Source: Artocarpus heterophyllus (Eukaryota; Streptophyta; Magnoliopsida; Rosales; Moraceae). Taken from it: DNA of 64,000 bases. Shown here one piece after another: positions 1-10,300 of this stretch. Each line of letters begins with the position of its first letter. Positions within the stretch are counted from its first letter, which is position 1. A program made the position numbers and the translations under genes. The notes under the pieces are model-generated. The model searched no databases. It was not told the DNA's origin and saw only the letters and a program-made list of their open reading frames with translations. The stretch covers positions 16,136,258 through 16,200,257 of the forward strand of contig CM046353.1 in NCBI GenBank assembly GCA_025403435.1, read 5' to 3'.

Positions 1-2372
1 AAATTGACAAGAGTTTTGTATTATAGGTGAAAACTGTAAAATTTTGTTAACATTGAGTTTTTCTGCAAAAAGAAAGCCAATGCCTTGTTTTTTTGCCCCG
101 TTGCCAATAAGAAAGATAATGCATGTTTTTTAAAAAATGGGCTCGAATAGTTTTCAAAGACCCATCAAGGGCAAAATCATCTTTTTCATAAAAAAAAAAG
201 GTTCAAACGGATCCTAAAACATCCGAATTAAAAAAATGTCCCTCAGAGAGAATTTTTTTGTATCCTATTAGTGACGAAAAGGCAATAAGAGATAAGGGAA
301 AACAAGTTTTGTAACTCTCAGGTTTCTAGAAAATTGACTGAATATGAGATTAAGTATTTAAAATTTAAGTTTCGTTATTGATGTATAGTTTGATAATAAG
401 TAAGTAAGCTAATAACAGAATATTGCTCAGGTAGAATACTTGGTCAGATAGCAAGGAATTGGGAATTTAGATAAGTGTAGTGCCAATTTCAAGTAAATTT
501 TAAATCCCACCTACAGTGTAGAATTAAAAGGTTTTAAATAAAAATGTTATTTCTATCATTTAATAAAATGCATTTGTTATGACCTTATTTAAAGTTAATA
601 AAGCATCATATATATGGCATGTCACCATAATAAAGAACTAGTAAAATAACACACTACATAAGATAAGTAAAGTGGGTGTCGCATTAACTCCCAATCCGAG
701 GGGAGATACAAGTAAAGAATCTTATGATCTCGGTGTTGCGTGATCTTGCGTACATGGTGCAAACATATAGGCCCTTAGTTCAAAAAAAGTTTGTGGAGTG
801 AATAATTAAAGTTCATGATTAAGCATAAATGGATCATGCATATAAATTATTTTGTGGGTTATGTTTAGATTTGCTAAGCAATAAATTACTTAGTTATTTC
901 ATGTTGTAGGAAATCCAGCCAAGAGGCTAGAATAGATAAACTGTTGAGATGGTAATAGCAATATGAGTAGCTAAATAGTCAAAGGATATGATACAGTTGC
1001 GAGATTGATTACGCTGTAAATTATATTCTTTGAAATATGTTACGTTAAGAAAACTATTTAGTTCACCATGGTATATAATACAAGTTAAGTAAGTACTATA
1101 ACTCTTTTAGAACTACCATGTATCTATGAAATATATTAGGTAAATTAAAAAGTTTTCTTTAAAAAAATGTTCTATATTTCTTATAGCTAAGTAAGAAAGT
1201 TTATAAAAAAAAATATTAAAAAATAACTCGAAAAGTTGAGTTATGATAACGTTAATCTTTTACTTTTGCAATAAGCCTTAGATTGGTTCGAGTATTTGAA
1301 TAACGTATTTGAATGAAGATTTAAATTTTTGTAAGAAAAAATACTATAATAAAATGATTCAAATCGTAATTCGAATCACCAAATAAACAGGTTTTTAAAG
1401 TTTTTTATTTTTTTTTATATTTATTCTTTCTTTTGTTTTTATGTGAAATAGTTACAAGTGATGGGACATGGCATTTGGCATATGTATATACTGCACAAAG
1501 CAAACTAGCCCTGCCGCTTGTTTATTTATTTATTATTTTTCCTTCTGAAAAGTGGTTTTAATTTTAAACCAGATACGGTAAACACTATAGGCGTATAAGG
1601 TCTGCCGCACAATGCTACTCCTTGCCCTTTTTTTTCTTTTTAACAAAAAACTGCTTTCTTCCCTAAAAAAATACAAATCTTCTATAATTTTGCCTTCATT
1701 TTCTTATTTTTCAATAAAAGTCAACTTGAAACGGTGGAACACTTAACAAGCCTAAACAATATTTTAAACTACTGATTTGACAAGGCATACAATATATGAA
1801 ATATAGCCCTCCTAGAAGGTCTGATTTTATTTTTTTTTTACTTTAAACATAAAGAACCTACAAAGAAGGTACATGCATAACAACTGTGCTGTTCACGGGC
1901 CTGGGCCATTTACACGCCTGAGCCGGCATGGGAACTTTATGGGCCTGTGCAGTGCCTATGCTACGAGGTTTATCGATGAGGCCCATCCCTAGTCCTTCTG
2001 GAGTGCTGGGCTAGCTCAGCCTGCAACAATATAGGGTTGAGCAGGCTGGAATCTTATAGTATTATAGACTGACGGCCTAGTCCAATCGATACCTCTAAGC
2101 CCAGTTTGGGTCTACAAAGCGACCGTGTTGATGCTATAGGACAAGAATGCTGGGTTTGGGCCGTCGGAGGGGCTTGGTATGAAAATGGCCATCAACAACA
2201 ATTTCTGTCGTTGCACACCATAACAAGCACAAATTTAACAGCTGAAATGCAGAAGAGTAGAAGCATAGACTATATTGCCAAAAAAAAAAAAAGAAAAAGA
2301 AAAAGAGAGTGCATATTTGAAAAGGCTAAAGGCCCCAATGTCTCAACCTTTTAAGAAAAAACAAGATTACGT
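1..2372. other. AT-rich intergenic DNA, unassigned
   Basis: No gene is supported here. The stretch is strongly AT-rich with many short homopolymer runs. A GC-richer block at about 1890-2160 holds repeated GGGCCT/GGCCC words and looks like a worn dispersed repeat, but I cannot assign it to a family. Short open frames around 2106-2481 are low-complexity (AAAAAG runs) and are not taken as genes. Confidence 0.5.
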
Positions 2373-3730
2373 CTACCCCCCATCTTTTGAGCGCTCTTTA
2401 TCCTTCCAAGTTGTAGCCGTATCCTCAATCAACGTCGAGGCCTCCTCGCTGTATAGGAAAGCAAGATCCCACTCCGAATAAGCATAGCGGATTTGGTTCA
2501 CAATCTGCTCATCAGTTGACTCTAGAATGGCAATCTAGTGGTCGGGAAGCTCTTTCAAAGATTTGTATTTCTCGACCGCACATCAATCGCAAACTCTTTC
2601 TCGGTCAATTTCTTCTCGGCTTCTTCCTTCTTTGCTTTGAGATCTTTCATTGAGGCAAAAGCTTCTCCTTTTCTTTCTCTACCTATGTCAGTAAGTCTTC
2701 GAGCTTTTTGAAAAGATCGGTGTTCTTTTATTGCTCAGTATGAAAGAGAACTAAGGTTTTAACTTCCTTGTCCTTGGCATCCTCCACGGCAAGCTTTCCA
2801 ATCTCGAGGAGACACTTTAGAGATTCAATATCCTTGTTGGGTCCCTCAGACTTCTTGACAAGCTGCTTAAGCTCACGGTAAGAGATGAGAGCCATCATTA
2901 GCACTTGCCAAAAGCAAACATGTTAGCAGACAAGCCAGGATAAGAAGCTAGAAATCAAGGTGTTGGCTAAGGACAAAATGCTAACCTTAACATGATGGCG
3001 TAGCCTTCTCGCAGTCAAAGATTGGGGATTTCTCGGTTGCTGTCCAATCTTTCTCAAAAATAAATTCATAAATCACCTGAAAAGCGAGACTAAATCGTGA
3101 TAGAAGGTTCAGCATTGAGTCACCTGGGAGTCCAAGATGTTGCCTACAGCAAAATTGGAATCCCTAGCTCGGTTGCTAGGGAAAGGCGGAGGGGTTTTTC
3201 GGGGGCAGGAGTTGGGAGGTTAGTGCCTTTGATGATCATATGCTTGTCAAGATGAAGACTCGAGGCAGACTTGCTGCCCTCAACCCTTCGTTTCTCGGCC
3301 ATGGGAGTGTCCACAAGTCAACATTCATCCTTCTTTTTAGGTAAAGATCGATCCTTCTTGGATGTGTTGCCTTGGGATGAGGTTTGGGCTGTTTTGGACT
3401 TTGATGGCAGCTTTAAATTTAGCCTTATCTCTGCGTAAAAAGAAAACGGTCAACAAAAGAGTCAACAGTTATAAATTCAAAAAGTATCCAGTTTAAAGCT
3501 CTGCCTTCTTCTGTCACGCCGTGCAGAAGGTTGATGGAGTAAGTCCAGCTGAAGACAAGGAGATCAACAAGTAGGCCTGAAGCTCATTTGTTCTCGTCCG
3601 TTAAAAGATTCATAATATCCCTCCTTCTCCTTGAAAAGATCGGCCATATATTTGAGCCTTGCCTGTCTCTTGGGTCCAAAGATCGGGTGCTTAACGACTT
3701 CAGAGTTGAACGATACATTAGGTCGACCCC

Positions 3731-3791
<61 letters not shown>

Positions 3792-4683
3792 GACGATGAG
3801 AAAAGGGTTTGGACTTGTTAAGAACCTAAAAATAATTCTTGATTGTGTATCTTTTTTCATCATCAAGAGAGTGAATGTTGTAGTCCCCCTTAATCATGAA
3901 AAACATCTTCCAGTTGTGAGCAGAAAAAGGAAGGCCAACAATTATCGAGGGGACATTGTCTTTAGCTCTGCTGTAAGCACTCATATAGTAATAAATGGGT
4001 TACTGCGGCGACTGACTAATACTATAACAAAAAAGAAATTCGTCCAGGCTGAAGGGTGCTCAAAAGTGCAAATGCCATAATATCCACATCCCTTAGAAAA
4101 TATACCAGAAATTGGGCAAGAGCTGCGTGGGCGACATAATTGTCTCGCTGCAGAACCTTTTCACTAAGGGATGTAGAGGCAGTGTCTGCCCAGCTGTGAC
4201 ACACCGATTGTAGATGGCAAGACATTTTAGTGGAGGCATGTCCGCACGCTGATGCTTTTTTGGGATAACAAACTAGAAATACCGACAGCCGAAGTGACCA
4301 TCCCTAAAGACTTTCTGAATGTCGTGCTGACTCGATTTTTGTTGCCTTCGTCAATATATGTTCTCTTCCCGTTGACACCAAGGCTCGTCCTCTAGAGTAG
4401 CTGCCCGATAGATCCCTTCTTTTGAGAAGGTGGAGTCGATCATGACCGGGCAGGGTAAGTGTGGTTCCGGCATGGCCACGGCCAGAGGAATGGGGACATT
4501 ATCCACCATATCGTCTACGTTGTCCATCGAGGGAATAGTGCTAAAATCATTGATATCCCTAAATTTGGGCTCATCATCAGGGACTTTTGTTCCATCTCAC
4601 TTGGATGGCATGGCGGGTTCTGTGGTGTCAGGTTGGACTCTGTGCGATGACTCAACCTTTCGACAACCACCAGATAAAGCCAT
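2373..4683 (-). pseudogene. Broken transposon-type gene (putative gypsy-type transposon domain plus coiled coil)
   Basis: Read on the minus strand, a protein-like sequence starts at the ATG at 4683-4681 and can be followed in pieces to a stop at about 2373. The first ~110 codons are acidic (motif NVDDMVDNVPIPLAV). Next comes a block at about 4230-4030 containing GQTLPLHPLVKRFC, then SPTQLLPNFWYIF, then LDEFLFCY. This spacing resembles the plant 'putative gypsy type transposon' domain, in which LPLHPF is followed by PsQLhPNsW. A further block near 3950-3860 contains GLPFSAHNWKMFFMIKGDY. The 3' part (3330-2373) encodes MAEKRRVEGSKSAS and then a lysine/glutamate-rich coiled coil. Several in-frame stops, frame changes and an AT microsatellite in the middle show it is dead. 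The domain match is from memory of the family, not from a search. Confidence 0.55.
3735..3788. repeat. (TA)n microsatellite
   Basis: About 26 uninterrupted TA units inside the minus-strand pseudogene. It splits the N-terminal block from the coiled-coil block and creates a spurious poly-Ile/Tyr frame. Confidence 0.95.
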
Positions 4684-5472
4684 GATCCGAGAAGGCCAAA
4701 GAAAAATAAATTAAAGTTTTTTCCTAAGTCGAGAGGCCGACCTTAAAAACTAGGTATAAAGGTAAACTTTTCGGAGATTCAAGAGACAAGACTCTTAAAC
4801 CAAACAGTCGAGCTGTTCATCATAGGCCGAATCATCCATAAAGAGGTCGACCCATTTAACGAACCCATGCGGCCTAAAGACGCCTCGAAGAACTAAAAAA
4901 CACTCCTAAAACCTCAAATTCTCTTCAAAACCAAGAGAGGAACATTACATATTCTCGTCCACTTCCCTGCAATTAGCTTTATCAGTTTCAATTATATATT
5001 TCTTTCCACCACAGGCTTATCTATTGCTACAAAACCGTTGTCCACTTTCACTATAAATCCAAGTATTCCTCAAGCTGAATCATTGAAGATTTGGTATTTC
5101 CATACCTGTGACTTAGTTCCTTTTCATATAATATATATTTTATTTACCAACCTGTCTTAAATTTATGCGCTTTTCATATTTCATTTACAAGGTAGCAACT
5201 AACAAAGCAACTATTGAAAAAATCATCACCAAAAAAACGTACTTAAACTCACCATCTACTTTCACAGCTCCTCCAAGTGACCAAACTTTCAAAGTCTGCA
5301 ACATTTCAACTCTACCAGAAACGATAATATAACACAACAATATAACATAATCCTATTCCGATTACAATTGTCTATTTTTACCACTTTACAATTACTAACA
5401 ATTTTTATCTTACGAATTTTCTTTATCTTCTACAAGGCAACAAGCATTTGGCTAAAGACAACAATCTTAGAT
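4684..5472. other. Intergenic, no gene seen
   Basis: This stretch lies upstream of the minus-strand pseudogene and may include its old promoter. It is AT-rich, with no coding or structural signal that I can support. Confidence 0.4.
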
Positions 5473-5627
5473 GGTATTTGGAAGGGTAGTGGGAACCGTT
5501 AGTTAAAATCACTTTTACTGTTGTATATGAGAGCTTTACACTGTAGCAAATTTTTTTATTGTTATTGTATAATGTGAAAGTTTTATACTGTTCATAACTA
5601 AGTTCTTACCACTCAACCAAACAGCCA
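5473..5627. mobile_element. hAT-like MITE
   Basis: The ends form imperfect terminal inverted repeats: the left starts TGGTATTTGGAAGGGTAGTG and the reverse complement of the right starts TGGCTGTTTGGTTGAGTGGT. The core contains GAGAGCTTTACACTGTAGCA, also found almost unchanged in the element at 23369-23533. The length of about 155 bp, the lack of coding and the GGC/TTTGG ends fit a small non-autonomous hAT-type element. The 8-bp target duplication is not clear. Confidence 0.5.
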
Positions 5628-6739
5628 CTTAGTCTCAAATTTGGTACAACAACTCTGGTACTAAGCTTGCAAAAAATGACAAAAAGCTACAGGTCCTTAA
5701 ATAACGAAGTCTTTAACTCCTTTTTTTGTTTTTTTTTTTTTTTGCAATGAAAAGGAAGTACTTGAAACACCAACGTAAAAATACATCACTCTCTATTCAA
5801 AATCTCAATTAACTTTATTTTCTGAATTTACTACCTTAACTCCATACTTAATTTGAAAACAAATAGATGTCCTCTTCAAGTACAGCTAGCAAACAGCTCT
5901 GGCAGCTACTATGATTGGTTCTTATGCAGAAAATCTACTATGTTGTTCAACAACTGAATTAATAAAGAACATATCTGAGCTTTGATCAATAACTCATTAA
6001 ATTATACAAACACTACATCTCTAATATGTACTCATTAACTAATCCATGAATTCTCTTCATTTACCAATAACAAAGTATTGCAAAAAATACAAACACTACC
6101 CACACTCTCAATTAACAAAGAATACATAGTCTTCATTAGAATCTCAAAGTATCAAAAACAAGGTGCATATGAGACAATATTCACCATCCACTGCCTTTTT
6201 GATGCTCCTACTGAATCACTTCATTTTGTGAACGATTCCACTTCAAGTGCATATAATAATTAAGCCTCCAGCACCATTGATCAACCTCTGTAGAACTCTC
6301 CAGCAACTTAGAAGCACTATTACCCCTTTGACTATGTACATATTAACCCATCTTCTATCTAAAGAAGATGCTTTTCTTTTATCAACTTCATTTTATTTTC
6401 TTATGCTTGTGTATTGAATGTACCACATGCACTCTTTCGTACTTATAAATCTTCATCTTTTAAATTTTATGAACATGGATGCTCTTCTCTTTTGCACATG
6501 TTACATTATCAAGTCTCTCCTTTCCCCCTCTTCTCTCCTAGCCTGCTTTCCAATGTGGTAATAGGACGAGAGATATAGAAGAGAAAAAGGTAAAAGTATT
6601 TTTAAGTTTTTGCTTTTAATTTTTTATAAGATATTACTTAATTTTTTATGATATGTCATTTATGACATATTTTGAAACTGTATAATATTATTTATTGAAT
6701 TTTTATCTCAACTGGTAAAGGCAAAAAACAAATTCATCC
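5628..6739. other. Intergenic, no gene seen
   Basis: AT-rich sequence with scattered ATG and short frames of at most about 60 codons. No domain, splice pattern or repeat structure can be supported. Confidence 0.4.
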
Positions 6740-7366
6740 TCGTCAGTCGTTCCAAGTCGATTCAACAACTATCGTCTCGTGGCAAGTTGATCAGCACGTG
6801 GGTCCCACACAGACGGAACCTCACATCCAAGGGGGGATTTTGATAAATGGCCTTAAGAAGAAGTTTTATTTTTTATAAGTAGATCAAGAAATTTTAAAAT
6901 TAGATAAATAACCTCAATGTTATGTCATTCAAAATAAAATAAAAGAAAAAAATCTCAACAAGATAAAAAAATTAGAGCAAGGAAAAAAACCTTAACAAGA
7001 TTAAGATGAAAAAAAATTAAACCATTTTTTCTATCCAAAAATTTTAATTTTTAATACTAACAAAAAAAAAGTTATTTCTTTAATTAAATCTTTTGAGTGG
7101 CTCTTCTATTAAATTTTGCCCCACAAGGGACGACTTAAGCCACGTCAGCACTCACCCCCCGAAACCTGTAAGCTGAAAAAATGAAAACCTCCATCAACGG
7201 TTTCTTTCGTTCAAAACCAAAACTTTCCTCGGCTGTCACCCATCAGGAGAAGAGAGAGAGAGAGAAAAATTGTACTTGGCTTTTTCTTTCCTGTCCAGCC
7301 TTAAAAATAAAAAAAAAAAAAAAGAAAAAGGAAAAAAGAAGATATCCTTTCTCCGTCTCCTTCGAC
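6740..7366 (+). promoter_or_regulatory. Upstream region and 5' leader of the thioredoxin-like gene
   Basis: Two ACGT-core boxes stand out in otherwise AT-rich sequence: a palindromic G-box CACGTG at 6795-6800 and CCACGTCA at 7140-7147. Such boxes bind bZIP/bHLH factors and are common in light- or stress-responsive plant promoters. A GA run (7247-7265) and an A-rich run (about 7307-7335) precede the ATG and fit a plant 5' untranslated region. I see no convincing TATA box. An upstream ATG at 7181 is in frame with the coding start, but the intervening residues are A-run encoded, so the ATG at 7367 is preferred. Confidence 0.4.
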
Positions 7367-10300
7367 ATGTCCGTACGGCTAAACTCAACTCTCAGACCTC
7401 TGACGAGCCCCACGGCCTCACGTAACCGATCACGTGACACCTCTCGGACGTTCCTGGTCCTCAGATCCAATTCCAAACCATTGGCTTCTCTGATCTGTTC
7501 GCGAAAATTCAAGCGGATTGGGGGGGCAAATTGGTCAATCGCAGTTTCCCCCAATGCTTGGAGCCACCAACAAGAAGGATCGTCTCTGCAGGAGCTGGAC
7601 GAATCGCCGGCGTCGGTGGATCTCACGCCCATCTCCGATGAGACCCACTTCGATCGCCTCGTTGCCGAGGCCCAGCAGCACGGCGAATCCCTCATCATTC
7701 TTTGGTAACGTTTTCTTCTCGTCAACTGATAATTAGCTTTGTTAATCCTTGAATTAAGAACGTTGTGTAATTTCAGTAACTGTGCGATTGAAACACGATT
7801 GCATATGTGAGATATCAAAAACCGGTTGTTAATTTGTGTCAGGAGTAATCTGCCAAAAAAAAAAAAGTTAAGGGAGCAAAGTGGCAGAATGCTCGTGGTT
7901 CAAGTTTTAATGGTTTTTTCCCCCTTAATTGGTGAGATGTTGGGTACCTCTTTGGTGGGTGTTGCTTGTTTGGGTATTAATGGTTTTTTCCCCCTTAATT
8001 GGTGAGATGTTGGGTACCTCTTTGATGGGTGTTGCTTGTTTGGCTGTTTGGTTTCCTGGAAAAATGTTATTTTTCACAAGGGGGTGTCTTGTTCTGGTTT
8101 ATTTTGTGTGGAAATAGTTAGCTCAGGATTTATTGGATTGAGCCTTGTCAGGATTTTTGGTGTGATAAGTTTTACAAGTAGTAATGTCTTTTCTTTCTCA
8201 TTTAGTCATTAGTGATTATTTTAGTTTAGTTTCTGTTTTTTGCAAAGCTTATGTAACCCATTTTCTGTAAAGTCAGTCTTTCATCAAAAATGGGATTTTG
8301 AAGTGGGATTAATTGTGTTTTTAGGATGGCAAGCTGGTGCAGGAAGTGTATATGTTTGAAACCCAAATTAGAAAAGCTGGCAGCCGATTATTATCCAAGG
8401 TTTGTCTTTTACTTTTTGGTTTCTTTCTCTTATTATTAGGAATTCACTTTCTTATTTGCCTTTAAGCTTGCTCTGGTTATAGTTGGTTTACCATGTTTAT
8501 AGCTCCCTTCATTTATTACATTAACTCATTTGTCTTATTTTATTTTGCATCCTTTTGGTTTTAGTTTACAAGAATCCTAAGCAGGGAACCCTAAACCCTA
8601 AGACCTAAACCCTAACGCGGACTTGTGTACACGTTCTGGTAACCTGTCAGGATATCACTTAGGTGTACTATCAGGTTATCCGAGACTATTAACAAAAACT
8701 AAAAAGAGATCTACAAGAATGTACAAGGATTTGTTGGATAATAAAAGACTCTTTCTTTAAAAGGGATATTATTTATTTACAAGTACTTCCAATTATCTTA
8801 CACTAGGATACACCAATCCTTTATTGGTTCCAAACCACTCTATCTCTACACCACAACCAGCATCCCTTTATATAGGAAATCCTTTACATAAGAATTAAAG
8901 CCCTAAGTCTACATATTCGTCTTTGCCTCTAAACCTTGCAGGAGATAATGAGAAGATTCATTCTCTAACTCCAAAGCTTGTTGTCTTCCTTTGATGGAGT
9001 TTCTCGTCCACTTCCTATAATGGAGGCATTTGTCTTCATTCCTTGATAAGGGACTTTGCGTCCATTTCCATCTTTGGCTCCATTAGCTTCCTTGGGACTT
9101 TACCTGGAGACTATCTCTTTGTTCTTTACGTAGAACTTATCGTCATGGTACTTATGCCATACAGCACACTATGGCATGTTATGACACATGATACACTTCA
9201 CACTTAATGGGAGGTCTTGGCATGTAGTACTTTGTAGGCTACTTTGGCTTCTTCTATGATTATTTTCATTGGCTTTTTCCATAAGCTCATCAAGACACGT
9301 GGCAAAACCATTATGTACATATTTATATATTTACAAGAATACCCTTGGTAATATTAGGGTATAGGGTATTGTCATTAGGATATACGGATTACCTATAATA
9401 CTAAACCCTAAACCCATCACGCTTCCGTGGGGTTAGCTACTTCCCCAACTGTTGTCATCTAATGACTCAGTGTCACCAAATATTAAGTGTTCTTTAGATT
9501 CTTCTGTTTCACCGAAATCTGTTGGCTGACTCATATTATCAAGCCAATCCTCAAAAAATCTCTGTACTGTCAATATAGTGCTTGGCTTCTAGAGTTGTTG
9601 GGGAGGATAGTGGGATGAAAAATCTTCTTCTTATTGGGTGTTCTCCATAGAGGCCTGCTAAAACCTTTTGGACTGTCATACAGGAGAGATACAATTCATG
9701 TGTCCAATAATTTTGAACATTAGGGTGATCATGGTCTACTGGAAAAACTATAGGTTCAATGAGGTTTCCCCAATAATCCGATAACCTAAATAATGATCAC
9801 TGTTGGCTGCTTGAGGTTAAAGCCCCCTCTAAAGATTAATCTGTCAAAATCAAGGATAACAGACTGGAACATCCTCCATCGGAAAAGTCCATGGCCTGCT
9901 GACCAATTCATTCTTAACAGATTAGGATGAAAGTAGATTGCCATAGGTCTGAGATTATGCAGTTAACAATGTGTGTAATAACTAGTTGTTGGTGGTCTCA
10001 CAATTCTTGTGGAAAATAGGAGCGTGAATGAAACCTCATTAACAACAATTCTGTTTGTGAACTGATATTTGATGGAAAAGACTGTGAGCAAGTATATTTG
10101 CATATGGAAGAACATTGAGCATGAGTTCAGCTGCATGCTGGATATTTGGATTTTTTCTACTTTCTCACGCTCTAGTTCCCAATTTCTTCCAATAAGACAG
10201 GATAATTCTGTCCATCGTGGCACTGTTTTTCTCCTTTGGATTCAGAATACATATTAGAATTCCTCCTATTAGTTCCTTGTGTAATTATCTCCAAAGTTGA

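Larger units (their letters stand above)
8570..9432 (-). promoter_or_regulatory. Non-coding/promoter part of an endogenous pararetrovirus-like remnant
   Basis: Read on the minus strand, this follows directly after the stop codon of the coding remnant at 9433-10455. It contains a TATA box TATATAAA (8867-8874) followed by transcript-leader-like sequence. The part upstream of the TATA box (8962-9321) recurs inverted at 10975-11352. In Caulimoviridae the pregenomic promoter lies just after the reverse transcriptase/RNase H frame, which is the order seen here. An LTR of an unrelated retroelement is the main alternative. Confidence 0.45.

Noticed and set aside
3564..3866. Minus-strand frame with a poly-Tyr/Ile run
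   Set aside because: It is a translation of the (TA)n microsatellite with short flanks; not a gene.
7181..7366. Longer thioredoxin N-terminus starting at 7181
   Set aside because: The added residues are encoded by GA and A runs (EKREREK, KKKKKKKEK) and are unlike a transit peptide; the start at 7367 gives the usual family length.
7243..7818. 191-codon frame antisense to exon 1 of the thioredoxin gene
   Set aside because: It is a shadow of the real exon, and its end is encoded by A/GA runs of the 5' leader.
8587..8615. True interstitial telomere or chromosome end
   Set aside because: Only two to three units with a variant, flanked by unique intron sequence.
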